37,683 nt of DNA, taken from assembly GCA_021828055.1 (NCBI GenBank), contig JAKATH010000006.1:27043-64725 (forward strand), in the 5' to 3' direction. The position numbers were made by a program, and so were the translations under genes. This document shows, one piece after another, positions 19,306 to 27,301 of this stretch (the stretch's first letter is position 1; every line of letters starts with the position of its first letter). A model generated the notes under the pieces. The model searched no databases. It saw nothing but the letters and a program-made list of their open reading frames with translations, and had not been told where the DNA came from. This DNA is from Actinomycetes bacterium (GTDB lineage: Bacteria > Actinomycetota > Acidimicrobiia > Acidimicrobiales > RAAP-2).

Positions 19306-20859
19306 TCACCGGTCGGAGAGGGTGCCGCCGAGCCGCCGCAGGATCTGGAGCAGGCCCTGGGCGTCCTCTTCGGTGGTGAGCCAGTTCATGACCCCCGCGC
19401 GCAGGTAGGTGCGCCCGCGCAGCCTCGTCGTCGAGACCCAGGCCTCGCCGGAGATCTCGACGGCGCGCTGGAGCCGGTCCTGGTGCGCGTCCAGCTCCTC
19501 GTCGGACTTTCCGGGGACCAGGTGACGGAAGCAGACGACCGAGAGGTCTGGCTTCGTGACCGCGGCCTCGAAGTCGGGAGCCCGCCCGAGCTCGGCGGCG
19601 AGCACCGTCGCGACGTCGTTGTCGTGCTCGACGAGCCGTGCGAACCCCTCGCTCCCGACGTGCTTCCAGGACGCCCACAGCTTGAGGGCGCGGAGGCGCC
19701 GGGTGCCTTCCATCGAGTACTCGAGCCAGTTGAGCGGCTCGGCTTCGGGCGTCGCTGAGCGGTAGTACTCGGGCGACCGGTGGAAGGTCCTGTGCAGGTC
19801 CTCTCGCCGGCGAACCACGAGAGCGCCGATGTCGTAAGCCTGGAACAGCCACTTGTGGGGGTCGACGGTGACGGAGTCGGCGAGCTCCAGACCAGGGACG
19901 CGTCGCGCGTCGCGCGTGGACAGCCGGGCGGCGCCGCCGTACGCGGCGTCCACGTGGAGCCACAGCCCTTCTCGGCGGGCGAGCGCCGCGAGCGCAGGGA
20001 CGTCGTCCACGGACCCGGTGTTGGTGGTGCCGCAGACCGCGGCGATGCAGAACGGCACCAGCCCGGCTGCCCGGTCGTCGGCGATGCGCCTCGCGACAGG
20101 ATCTGCCTGGAGGCGGTACCGCTCGTCACTTTCCACGACGACGAGCGCGTCGGGCGGGAATCCGAGCATGTCGAGGGCACGGCCGATGGAGAAGTGCGCC
20201 TGGTCCGAGACGTAGACCCTGGCAGTCTCGAGCGCCCGGCCGCGTGGGGGGCCGTCGGTCCCGGCCAGGCGGCAGAGGTGCCCGTCGCGCGCGACGGTCA
20301 TCGCCATGATGTTGGCCATCACCCCGCCAGACGTCAGGACCCCCCAGCTGTCGGGCCCGCCGCCGACGAGGTCCGCGAGCCAGCGGGTCACCTCCTCCTC
20401 GACGAGCGCCCCGACCGGACCGGAGTGGAAGACGTCGATTCCTTGGTGGAACACCTGGCAGCACAGCTCGCCCGCCACCGACATCGGCAGGGGCGGTGGC
20501 GTGAAGTAGGAGAACGATCCGGGGTGGTAGGCGTTGTACAAGCACGGCACCACCCGCTCGCGGATCTCGTCGAGGACTGCCGACGAGGGACGAGGGGCGG
20601 TCGGCGCGGGGGCCGGTCCGAGCGAGGGGCCGAAGAACCTGGCGCGCAGCTCCTGGTAGGAGTCGGGGCCGACGGTGCGGACCAGGCCGTGGTCGTAGAT
20701 GTAGTCGAGGGCGAGCGCCCACGCGTCCCGTCCGAGCCCTTGGAGCGCCTCGCGTGCACCGGCTGCACGAAGGTCGAACATCCCGGGCTCGGGGTGCCAC
20801 TCGAACCGGCCCGCGACGGGCGCGCGGTCGCGGCGGGAGGGAGGCGTGGAGTCGTCCAT
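19306..20859 (-). CDS. Group II PLP-dependent decarboxylase
   Basis: A 517-residue aromatic-L-amino-acid/glutamate-type decarboxylase. Signatures: HPGSFSYFTPPPLP near the start of the fold, TSGGVMANIMAMTVAR, AHFSIGRALDMLGF, the PLP-contacting HVDAAYGGAARLS, and DPHKWLFQAYDIG, where Lys336 should form the Schiff base. The C-terminal domain ends with AGVMNWLTTEEDAQGLLQIL. Substrate (tryptophan, tyrosine, DOPA, aspartate) cannot be read from sequence. I start at ATG 20859; an in-frame extension to 20967 is Arg/Gly-rich and unlike the family. No ribosome-binding site is obvious. Not obviously in an operon: the next upstream gene ends 156 bp away. Confidence 0.88.
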   Translation of the reverse strand: MDDSTPPSRRDRAPVAGRFEWHPEPGMFDLRAAGAREALQGLGRDAWALALDYIYDHGLVRTVGPDSYQELRARFFGPSLGPAPAPTAPRPSSAVLDEIRERVVPCLYNAYHPGSFSYFTPPPLPMSVAGELCCQVFHQGIDVFHSGPVGALVEEEVTRWLADLVGGGPDSWGVLTSGGVMANIMAMTVARDGHLCRLAGTDGPPRGRALETARVYVSDQAHFSIGRALDMLGFPPDALVVVESDERYRLQADPVARRIADDRAAGLVPFCIAAVCGTTNTGSVDDVPALAALARREGLWLHVDAAYGGAARLSTRDARRVPGLELADSVTVDPHKWLFQAYDIGALVVRRREDLHRTFHRSPEYYRSATPEAEPLNWLEYSMEGTRRLRALKLWASWKHVGSEGFARLVEHDNDVATVLAAELGRAPDFEAAVTKPDLSVVCFRHLVPGKSDEELDAHQDRLQRAVEISGEAWVSTTRLRGRTYLRAGVMNWLTTEEDAQGLLQILRRLGGTLSDR

Positions 20860-21015
20860 GGCCCGATGCTCGCGCACGCCGGTCCCCTCGGTCCCCCGGC
20901 GCCCCTTCCGTCGCACTGAGCCTGCGCTCGATCCGGCCTCCCTGGTCGCCCGGGAGACGGCGGGCACCGCCGCGCACAGGACGTGCCTCGCCCTGCGGTC
21001 AGGTGGAGGACGGGC

Positions 21016-21405
21016 TCATCCCACGATCGACTCGACGTGCTTCGCGAGCTTGTCCTCGATCTCGAAGTTCCACGCCGTTTCCGCCACGTCGACGACCAGG
21101 AACAGGTCCGAGATCAGCAGCGTCTCCAAGGCCATCACCGCAAGGTGCTCGACCCATTTGCCGATCCCGATCCGTACCGTGAAGTCTTCGGGCGTTCCCG
21201 ACACGAGGATCGAGAGCGCCCGGTCGGCGTCGACCACACCACGCAGGAAGCCGCCCTTCTTCGCCTGGAGCAGGGTGCCCTGTGTGCTCGGTTGGGAGAT
21301 CTGGACGCTGAACCCGTCGGCTTCGAGGTACGAAGAGATGTTGTGCTGGAGAGCCGTGAGATCCGTGGCCTTCCCGTCGAAATGCATGACCTTCTCGCCG
21401 ATCAT
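21016..21405 (-). CDS. Small conserved protein of unknown function
   Basis: A 129-residue protein starting at ATG 21405 behind a strong GAAGGAGG four bases upstream. Visible features: an N-terminal segment ATDLTALQHNISSYLEADGF followed by alternating strands (FSVQISQPSTQGTLLQAKKGG, ALSILVSGTP, FTVRIGIGKW) and a hydrophobic helix (LAVMALETLLISDLFLVVDVAE). The end is an amphipathic acidic/basic helix (NFEIEDKLAKHVESIVG). I recall similar proteins in actinobacteria but no characterised function. The hydrophobic segment could be membrane-associated. Upstream is a long spacer, downstream the PLP decarboxylase on the same strand. Confidence 0.7.
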   Translation of the reverse strand: MIGEKVMHFDGKATDLTALQHNISSYLEADGFSVQISQPSTQGTLLQAKKGGFLRGVVDADRALSILVSGTPEDFTVRIGIGKWVEHLAVMALETLLISDLFLVVDVAETAWNFEIEDKLAKHVESIVG

Positions 21406-21958
21406 CTCGCCTCCTTCGCGCCGTGCTCACACGCGCGGCACGCGGAGGATCGTACACACGGGCCCCCCTCGAAGAAGAGCGGCCGCCCGGTCGACGTGCT
21501 CGTGAGCGGCGTGCGCCCGCACCATCTCAGCGAGCAGGTCCTCGTCGGACGACCCTTCCCATGCTCAGTTTCACGGCGTCGGAGTGCGGATTTCTGCAAG
21601 ACGAACAGCTCAGCGGACTCCGGACAGCGGCCCGGAGCACCAGCCTCCTCGTCGTCCTCCTCGTCGTCCCCCTCGTCGTCACGGCGAACAGGTCGTGCCT
21701 CGGAGTCAGGGCAAAGCCGACGAGCTCGAACGTCAACGTGGCGAGCGACCTTCTCTGACCGCTCGAACCCGCCGCGCACCGCTGAGGAGCGTTGCGATCT
21801 TCGGATGATGTTTACGAACAAGCGGTTCGGGTCATTTCGATCTGATGACGAAGAGGAATGTCCGTAACCGGCGAACACGGGCAGCGCCCGGCCGGGGCTC
21901 GTCGACCGGAGTCCCAGGGCGCGGCTCCCGTTCACCGCACCAGCAGAAAGGGACCGAA
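21406..21958. other. Long intergenic region upstream of the collagen-like gene
   Basis: 553 bp between divergent genes. Open frames here on either strand are low-complexity (Arg/Glu/Asp runs from cctcgtcgt repeats around 21645-21690) and I do not accept any as genes. The part 21785-21860 is distinctly less GC-rich than the neighbourhood (contains TTTACGAAC and TCATTTCGATC) and probably holds the promoter of the collagen-like gene. A long leader of the downstream gene is possible. Confidence 0.5.
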
Positions 21959-22825
21959 ATGCGACGATCGTGGAAGAAGACGCTGGCCGTCCTCGGAGGA
22001 GGCGCTCTCGGCATCGGGGGCTTGCTCGCGTACGCGGGCATCGGAGCGACCACGCCGACGGCGACCCAGGGGATCGACGCGAGCTTGTCGAGCTTCATCA
22101 ATGGATCAGGGGGACTGGTTCTGAGCGGGACCGGGCTGCCCTCGGATCGCTTGGGCACGACAGGGGACTTCTATGTCCGCACCATCACCGACCAGCTCTT
22201 CGGGCCGAAGACAATCCGGGTCGCCCATCCTTGGGGCCCTGTCGGCATCCGCCTGGGTGGCCTGAGGGGTCCAGTGGGTCCGAGGGGTCCAGTGGGTCCG
22301 AGGGGTCCAGTGGGCCCGAGGGGTCCAGCGGGACCAGTCGGGCCGGCCGGACCAGTCGGTCCTGCGGGCGCCCAAGGCCCGAAGGGCACATCCGGCACGT
22401 CCATCCTGAGCGGCACGGTGCCGCCGACGATTCAAGGGATCACAGGTGACTTCTACCTGGACACCTCGACCGAGGTGCTTTACGGGCCCAAGGTCAATGG
22501 GAGCTGGCCGGCCACGGGCACGAGCTTGATCGGGAGCTCCGGCCCGTCGAGCGCGCTGACAACGGTCGTGGACAGGTCGCTGTTCGCCGCGCCTGCTGCC
22601 GCGTCGAGCACGGCCACCGGCGTTGCTGCGTGCCCGTCGGGCTATGCCGTCACGGGTGGCGGCTACACGAGCAACGTGGCAGCGGTGCGTGTGCAGAACG
22701 ACGGGCCGATCCAGAAGGGGACGAACTGGGAGTGGGTGGCGTCCGTCACCGACACAACAGCGACGCACAAGGCGACAGTGACGGTCTACGCGGTCTGTGG
22801 GAAGGGAGCAGGACACTTCACATGA
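21959..22825 (+). CDS. Exported collagen-like repeat protein
   Basis: 288 residues. The N-terminus [20 protein letters not shown] with a following hydrophobic stretch is a signal peptide or anchor. Residues ~102-147 are Gly-X-Y triplets (GPVGPRG, GPAGPVG units; about 15 triplets), i.e. a short collagen triple helix. The triplet block is flanked by two copies of a GDFY...L(F/Y)GPK motif ([18 protein letters not shown] before, [18 protein letters not shown] after), seen in other bacterial collagen-like surface proteins. The C-terminal ~90 residues include two Cys (ACPSG, AVCGKG) and GGGYTSN. It starts at ATG 21959 after GAAAGGGA. Likely a secreted trimer or surface fibre; role unknown. Strong hairpin downstream. 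Confidence 0.8.
   Translation: MRRSWKKTLAVLGGGALGIGGLLAYAGIGATTPTATQGIDASLSSFINGSGGLVLSGTGLPSDRLGTTGDFYVRTITDQLFGPKTIRVAHPWGPVGIRLGGLRGPVGPRGPVGPRGPVGPRGPAGPVGPAGPVGPAGAQGPKGTSGTSILSGTVPPTIQGITGDFYLDTSTEVLYGPKVNGSWPATGTSLIGSSGPSSALTTVVDRSLFAAPAAASSTATGVAACPSGYAVTGGGYTSNVAAVRVQNDGPIQKGTNWEWVASVTDTTATHKATVTVYAVCGKGAGHFT
22265..22336 (+). repeat. 18-bp tandem repeat encoding collagen triplets
   Basis: Four consecutive 18-bp units beginning AGGGGTCCAGTGGG (22265, 22283, 22301, 22319), the first two identical and the rest with few changes. Each encodes six residues (two Gly-X-Y triplets), so unit gain or loss alters triple-helix length in frame. Confidence 0.85.
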
Positions 22826-22884
22826 TCGTCGGGAGCCACTGACCATGCCCGCGGCTGTGCGGGCAAGAAGGCTCGGTCGACCGG

Positions 22885-22920
22885 CCACGGGCCGCCGCCG
22901 CGGTGGACGGCGGCCCGTGG
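22885..22920. terminator. Strong hairpin after the collagen-like gene
   Basis: CCACGGGCCGCCG (22885-22897) and CGGCGGCCCGTGG (22908-22920) are perfect complements, forming a 13-bp GC stem with a 10-nt loop, 60 bp after the stop codon. No U-tract follows, as is common for high-GC actinobacterial terminators. Confidence 0.65.
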
Positions 22921-22946
22921 CCCGCGGCGCGCGAGCTTGGCGGGCC

Positions 22947-23041
22947 AACCCCCCGCGCGGGGGCCACGGGGCCGGGGGCGTCCGCCAGGAGATCCCGGAT
23001 GCTGCCAACTGTCCGGAACCCCCCCGCGCGGGGGCCACGGG
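22947..23041. repeat. Two copies of a GC hairpin in a gene-free stretch
   Basis: The 22826-23144 interval (319 bp) has no credible gene. After the hairpin at 22885 it carries a ~24-bp element twice, 22947-22970 and 23017-23041 (the second has one extra C). Each contains the palindrome CCCCC-GCGC-GGGGG followed by CCACGGG. They lie downstream of both flanking convergent genes and may form part of a bidirectional termination zone. Confidence 0.6.
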
Positions 23042-23144
23042 CCCGGGGGACGATCGGGGGCGGCCACCGGGAACGGGGAACGGGGCGCGAGAGGGGCCGG
23101 GGGCGGTTCCCCGGACCGTTCGAAACGGGCAGCTCGGAGCGGGC

Positions 23145-23468
23145 TCACCAGGGCGAGCGAGTGCGCGGGTCGGGCGGTGGCCAGGAGCTCGGGTGTGTGC
23201 CGCGTACCGACCAGCTCTGAGCGTCGATGACCCGGCGGACCCTGCGCTCGTGGCGGTGCAGGAGCCACGCGGCGATCAGCACGTCGGCGAGCGGGTGCCG
23301 GCGTGCCACGTGCCAGAGCACGGCGAGGGCGAAGAAGACGAGGAAGGCGCCCGCCGTGAGGAAGAGGGCGCCCGCGACGACGATCTCCTCGAGCAAGGGG
23401 AGGAGCACCAGCGTGGCCACGACGGCGCCGACGACGATGGCCGCCTTCGTGAGCGTGTCTCGCCTCAT
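23145..23468 (-). CDS. Small membrane protein of unknown function
   Basis: About 107 residues from ATG 23468 (GTG 23477 is an alternative). Two hydrophobic helices are evident: TKAAIVVGAVVATLVLLPLL and IVVAGALFLTAGAFLVFFALAVLWHVA. An amphipathic segment LADVLIAAWLLHRHERRVRR and a Pro/Ser-rich tail follow. I do not recognise a family. Codon use and hydrophobic periodicity support a real gene, though the ribosome-binding site is weak. It converges with the collagen-like gene across the hairpin region. Confidence 0.55.
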   Translation of the reverse strand: MRRDTLTKAAIVVGAVVATLVLLPLLEEIVVAGALFLTAGAFLVFFALAVLWHVARRHPLADVLIAAWLLHRHERRVRRVIDAQSWSVRGTHPSSWPPPDPRTRSPW

Positions 23469-23688
23469 GGCTGCCACGCTACGACCCGGTTGTGACGCGA
23501 GAGGCGGCTCGGGAGCTACGTCCGAGCTACGTCAGCGGGCCAGCTTCGGCAGACCGGGCCCTTGTGCGCCCGTGTGGCGTCGGGCTCGCCAGTGGCAGCC
23601 GGTGCTTGGCGCAGGCTCGCCGTCGGGAAGGTCATGGCCAGATGTGGGCCCCGTCGTGGCAGCCGAGCGCGGCCCGGCGGCGGACCTC

Positions 23689-23860
23689 ATGGAGTGGCCG
23701 GGCTTCGAGGCATGCTGGTGCCACCCGTTGGTCGCGGTCGAGACCTTCACCGACCCCTGCCGGCACCTCGGCACCCGCGTCAAGGCGTCGAACTTCCTCC
23801 GCCTCGGCATCATCCCTGGGTCCGGTCGCAGAGCCGGGCGCTTCGTCCAGCACGGGGGGG
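23689..23860 (+). pseudogene. Remnant resembling DUF4338/DruA
   Basis: One frame across 23689-23860 reads HPLVAVETFTDPCRHLGTR then VKASNFLRLGIIPGSGRR. This fits the C-terminal block I associate with DUF4338 proteins (Druantia DruA and relatives: P-x-L-x-E-T-F-V-D ... G-T-x-Y-x-A-x-N-W ... G-x-T-x-G-x-G-R). No start codon context or N-terminal domain is found upstream; the same frame passes through an unrelated gene's antisense, so this is a decayed fragment. It sits 70 bp from a tRNA gene. Identification rests on motif memory, not a search. Confidence 0.4.
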
Positions 23861-23929
23861 TGACCCGCGGTGCGCGGGGGTTTCGTCGTCGCCGTGGTGG
23901 GTGGACCTGGCTTTCTCCTGCCCCGCGCG

Positions 23930-24013
23930 TGGGCGAGGGGGGACTTGAACCCCCACATCCTTTCGGACACAGGAACCTGAATCCTGCGCGTCTGCCTATT
24001 CCGCCACTCGCCC
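23930..24013 (-). tRNA. tRNA-Leu (anticodon CAG)
   Basis: The minus strand folds as an 84-nt class II tRNA. Acceptor stem GGGCGAG pairs with CTCGCCC; the D arm includes GGCGGAATAGGCAGACGC; the anticodon stem CAGGA/TCCTG encloses loop TTCAGGT with anticodon CAG. A long variable arm (TGTCCGAAAGGATG) and T arm GGGGG-TTCAAGT-CCCCC follow. The long variable arm and discriminator A identify leucine. CCA is not encoded. Reads CUG codons. Confidence 0.95.
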
Positions 24014-24231
24014 GAGTGCGGCAGCCAGCGTAGTCGAGCCTCGACGCCGGCTATGGGGCTCAGGTGGGCGCGCGGGAGACACGCACAACGTCTCCCCGTG
24101 CTGCACGCGCGCGCGCCGACTCCCCGGGAGAGGTGGGCCGCCGGCTGGTTGCCCAGCGTCGTGGGAAGCGCTGCCCGCCACACCGAGCGCCGGAATTTGT
24201 GCCTGAGCCGTCGCCCAGGGTGAAAAGGCGC

Positions 24232-24321
24232 CCAGGGGCCGCAGCCCGGTCGGCCGTCGTCCATGCCTCTCGGCCAGGGGCCGCTGCCCGGTCGGCCACC
24301 GTCCATGCCCCTCGGCCAGGG
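24232..24321. repeat. 42-bp tandem repeat upstream of fhaA
   Basis: The tRNA-fhaA spacer (24014-24356, 343 bp) holds no gene I can support. It contains a 42-bp unit at 24232-24273 and 24274-24315 (few mismatches), plus the start of a third to 24321. Each unit begins CCAGGGGCCGC and includes GGTCGGCC and GTCCATGCC. The array ends about 20 bp before a TAGGAT (24340-24345) that could be the -10 of the fhaA operon promoter, so the repeats occupy the upstream regulatory position. Confidence 0.7.
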
Positions 24322-24356
24322 CGGAGGCAGAGCGACCGGTAGGATTGCCCGGACCT

Positions 24357-25013
24357 ATGGGACTCCAGCAGTTCGAGGAGCGTCTCGAGCGCCTAGTGGA
24401 GGGCACGTTGTCGAAGCCGCTGCGCAGCACTCTCCAGCCGATCGAGATCGGGCGCAGGCTGACCCGCGAGATGGACCTCCATCGCCGCGTCGGCGTCCGC
24501 GGCCTGATCGGGCCGAACTCGTTCACGGTGACCCTGTCACCTGCCGACGTCGACCGGTTCGCCAACTTCGTCGACGCGCTCTCCCGGGAGCTCGCGGACG
24601 CCGCCCGCGAGCACGCCCGGATCGAGGGCTACTCCTTCGTCGGCCCTGTGGACGTCCAGGTCTACGAGGGCACGCGGCTCCGGCCCGGGCGGTTCGTGGT
24701 GACCGCCGAGGTCGTCGAAGGACCGGAGGAGGTCCCGCCCGCGGAGCTCGTCCTCCCCGACGGCCGCCACTTCTCGCTCGGGGACGGGCCGGTGACCCTG
24801 GGCCGGCTGCAAGATTGCGACGTCGTGCTGAACGATCCGAACGTGAGCCGGCGCCACGCCGAGTTCCGCCGAACCACGGACGGGGTGGTGGTCACCGATC
24901 TCGGGTCCACCAATGGCACGCGGGTGAACGGCGTGCCTGTGCGCGAGCAGCAGCTGGCCAGCGGTGACGAGGTCACCGTCGGGTCGACGACGCTCGTGTT
25001 CGAGCTTTCGTGA
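24357..25013 (+). CDS. fhaA: FhaA: DUF3662 and FHA domain protein
   Basis: 218 aa with an N-terminal DUF3662 domain (GLQQFEERLERLVEGTLSK, then QPIEIGRRLTREMD; residues ~1-125) and a C-terminal FHA domain that binds phosphothreonine (LGRLQDCDVVLNDPNVSRRHAEF, then DLGSTNGTRVNG). In mycobacteria FhaA binds phosphorylated targets of PknB such as MviN and tunes peptidoglycan precursor export. The linker between domains is much shorter than in mycobacterial FhaA (527 aa). ATG 24357 follows a TAGGAT hexamer by 11 nt, suggesting a very short leader. The stop overlaps the fhaB GTG. Confidence 0.93.
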   Translation: MGLQQFEERLERLVEGTLSKPLRSTLQPIEIGRRLTREMDLHRRVGVRGLIGPNSFTVTLSPADVDRFANFVDALSRELADAAREHARIEGYSFVGPVDVQVYEGTRLRPGRFVVTAEVVEGPEEVPPAELVLPDGRHFSLGDGPVTLGRLQDCDVVLNDPNVSRRHAEFRRTTDGVVVTDLGSTNGTRVNGVPVREQQLASGDEVTVGSTTLVFELS

Positions 25014-25534
25014 AGGTCATGGCCGCGGAGCTCAACGCCGCGGTCGCGACGACCGGCTACTCGGGCGCCATCCGAATCGTGCAGTGGTGCGTCATCGCGC
25101 TCGTCTTCCTGTTCTTCCTGCGGGTGATCCGAGCCGTCTGGGTCGAAGTGCGCCCGGCGGGTCCCCGGCAGGCGCGGTCGAGCGCTCGTGCTGCGGCGGA
25201 GCAGCGGACCGAGGAGGTCCCAGCGCCGAGACGAAAGGGGCGCGTCCTGCACCTCGAGGTCGTCGAGCCGTCCGACCTTGCAGGGCAGCGCTTCGAGATC
25301 GACGAGGAGCTGACGATCGGGCGGTCGCCGGGGTGCGGGATCTGCACCTCCTACGACGTCTACAGCTCGACGCTGCACGCACGCGTGGTTCCCGAGAACG
25401 GGCGTGTCTACGTGGAGGACCTCGGCTCGACGAACGGCACGTTCGTGAACTCCGAGCGCGTCGTGAAGCCGACGAAGCTGGGCAAAGGGGACCTCCTTCA
25501 GGTGGGAGCGACCGTCTTCCAGGTGAGACGGTGA
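25010..25534 (+). CDS. fhaB: FhaB/FipA: membrane-anchored FHA protein
   Basis: 174 aa from GTG 25010 (overlapping the fhaA TGA). A single transmembrane helix (IVQWCVIALVFLFFLRVI, about 24-41), a basic/Ala-rich linker, and an FHA domain at ~85-172 (LTIGRSPGCGICTSYDVYSS, VEDLGSTNGTFVN). In mycobacteria the homologue links FtsZ/FtsQ at the septum and is recognised by PknA. Its stop overlaps the start of the phosphatase gene, so expression is tightly coupled. Confidence 0.92.
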   Translation: MKVMAAELNAAVATTGYSGAIRIVQWCVIALVFLFFLRVIRAVWVEVRPAGPRQARSSARAAAEQRTEEVPAPRRKGRVLHLEVVEPSDLAGQRFEIDEELTIGRSPGCGICTSYDVYSSTLHARVVPENGRVYVEDLGSTNGTFVNSERVVKPTKLGKGDLLQVGATVFQVRR

Positions 25535-27213
25535 CCACGCTTCGGTCGGGGTCGGCGACCGACGTGGGAAAGGTCCGCACCACCAACCAAGACGTCGCGC
25601 TCGAAGAGCCCGGCCTCTTCGCCGTGGCCGACGGCATGGGTGGCCATGCCGGTGGGGAGGTGGCGGCGCGGCTCGCCGTGGACTCGTTGCGAGCGGCGTT
25701 CCAGAGCGCCCCGACGGTAGAGGGCCTCCGCCGGGCCGTGGCCGAGGCCAATCGAGCGGTGTGGCGCCAGGGGCAGTCGCAGAGCGGGCTGCGGGGCATG
25801 GGGACCACGCTGACCGTGACGGCGCTGGTCGAGGATCCGGGCGGTCGCCAGGTCATCGCGCTCGCCAACGTCGGCGACTCCCGCGCCTACGTGTACTCGA
25901 GGGGTCAGGTCATCCAGGTCACCGCAGACCACAGCCTCGCCGAGGAGAAGGTCCGCCAGGGGCAACTGACCGAGGCGGAGGCCGCGGTCCACCCTCACCG
26001 GCACGTGCTCACGCGCGCCCTCGGGGTGTCCTCGGACGTGGACGTGGACCTCTGGGAGCTCCATCTGCACGACGGTGACCGCATCCTCCTCTGCAGCGAC
26101 GGGCTGACGAACGAGGTGGGCGACGAGCGCATCGGCGAGGTCCTCGGCTCGGTGCAAGATCCGTCCGACGCGGCGAAGGGGCTCGTGAAGGCTGCCCTCG
26201 ACCACGGTGGCAGCGACAATGTGACCTGCGTCGTGGTCGACGTCGACGACTCCGGGTCGCCCGTCGTCACCGGGGTCGGAGGAGGGGGCGAGGGGGCTCG
26301 AGCGGCGCCGGCCGCCGCCGGCGCGGCAGAGAGCGCCGGGCGAGACGGCAAGGGGTCGGCGACAGCCGCAGGTGCCGAACCGCAAGGGCAAGGGAGCGCG
26401 ATCGAAGGGACAGCCGAGAAGGAGTCCAACGGCGCGAGCGCCTCCGCGCGGGCTCGCCAGTTGCGCGTGCTGAGCGGCACCGGCACGGGGACGCGTGGCC
26501 ATGAGGCACCGGTGAAGGGTTCCAGCGCCGGGAGGGGGAGCGGCACGACCGTCGCCTTCGCCGTGGGGGACCGCACCGGCGCCGCAGAGTCGGGCGCGCC
26601 AGGCGCCGGGAGCGGCCGCGTGGCGAACGGAGGGACCGGGCCAGGGCCGGGGAACGCCCGCGCATCGGCGCGGCTGCAGGCGGCGGAGCTCCGGAGGCTG
26701 CAGCCGAGCCGGGAGCGTCGGCGCGCCAGGCGCCGGGTGCCCGGCACCGCCCGGCTCCTCACCGTGCGGCTGCTGGTCTTCGTGGTGCTGCTCCTCGCTG
26801 TCGTCGGCGCCGGTTACGTCGCACTGCGCTGGTACGCGATGGACGAGTGGTATGTCGGCATCGACCACGGCCATCTCGCCGTGTACCAGGGGCGGCCGGG
26901 AGGCTTCTTGTGGTTCAAGCCCCGGCTCGTCGACGAGAGCAAGTTGACCACGCACGAGGTGCTCCCCTACAGGCGCACACAGCTCCGCGCCGACCAGCAG
27001 GAGACGTCGCTCGCCGCTGCCAAGAGCTACATGGAGAACCTCTACGAGGAGTACCAGACAGCCAGGAGCCGGCCGACCGGACGCACGCCGACGACCCGTC
27101 CAGCCCGCACGGCGCCCACGGCGAAGACGGCGCCCACGGCCCGCTCCGGCAAGACCGGGACGACCTCGACCTCGACCAGCGCCTTCTCGGTGCCGGCGGG
27201 CGCGTGGCAGTGA
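25531..27213 (+). CDS. pstP: PstP: PP2C-type Ser/Thr protein phosphatase
   Basis: 560 aa from GTG 25531. The intracellular PP2C domain (~1-240) has the metal-binding motifs [42 protein letters not shown] and GGSDNVTCVVVDV. It is followed by a long Gly/Ala/Ser-rich linker (~245-405), one transmembrane helix (VRLLVFVVLLLAVVGAGYVAL, ~415-435) and a ~125-residue extracellular domain ending in a Thr/Lys/Ala-rich tail. It reverses PknB phosphorylation in the homologous system. The linker is longer than the ~60 residues typical of mycobacterial PstP. The next gene begins 88 bp later; the rodA/ftsW gene expected there is missing. Confidence 0.92.
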   Translation: MTTLRSGSATDVGKVRTTNQDVALEEPGLFAVADGMGGHAGGEVAARLAVDSLRAAFQSAPTVEGLRRAVAEANRAVWRQGQSQSGLRGMGTTLTVTALVEDPGGRQVIALANVGDSRAYVYSRGQVIQVTADHSLAEEKVRQGQLTEAEAAVHPHRHVLTRALGVSSDVDVDLWELHLHDGDRILLCSDGLTNEVGDERIGEVLGSVQDPSDAAKGLVKAALDHGGSDNVTCVVVDVDDSGSPVVTGVGGGGEGARAAPAAAGAAESAGRDGKGSATAAGAEPQGQGSAIEGTAEKESNGASASARARQLRVLSGTGTGTRGHEAPVKGSSAGRGSGTTVAFAVGDRTGAAESGAPGAGSGRVANGGTGPGPGNARASARLQAAELRRLQPSRERRRARRRVPGTARLLTVRLLVFVVLLLAVVGAGYVALRWYAMDEWYVGIDHGHLAVYQGRPGGFLWFKPRLVDESKLTTHEVLPYRRTQLRADQQETSLAAAKSYMENLYEEYQTARSRPTGRTPTTRPARTAPTAKTAPTARSGKTGTTSTSTSAFSVPAGAWQ

Positions 27214-27301
27214 CCTTCGCGGACGACCGGCATGCCCCCCGTTTCGGCCCAGAGGTCCTGTGCGGTGTGTCTGGCGGCGCCAGAGGGAAAGACAAGCGCT
27301 G

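Noticed and set aside
21402-21935. Minus-strand open frame upstream of the collagen-like gene
   Set aside because: Composition is Asp/Glu/Arg repeats from a simple-sequence tract, without a ribosome-binding site or domain.
22903-23220. Gly/Arg-rich plus-strand frames between the collagen-like and small membrane genes
   Set aside because: They read through GC hairpins and repeats and overlap the better-supported minus-strand membrane protein.
23492-23688. Open frames upstream of the DUF4338-like fragment as its N-terminal half
   Set aside because: Translations are Arg/Ser-rich without the expected motifs, so the fragment cannot be extended with confidence.
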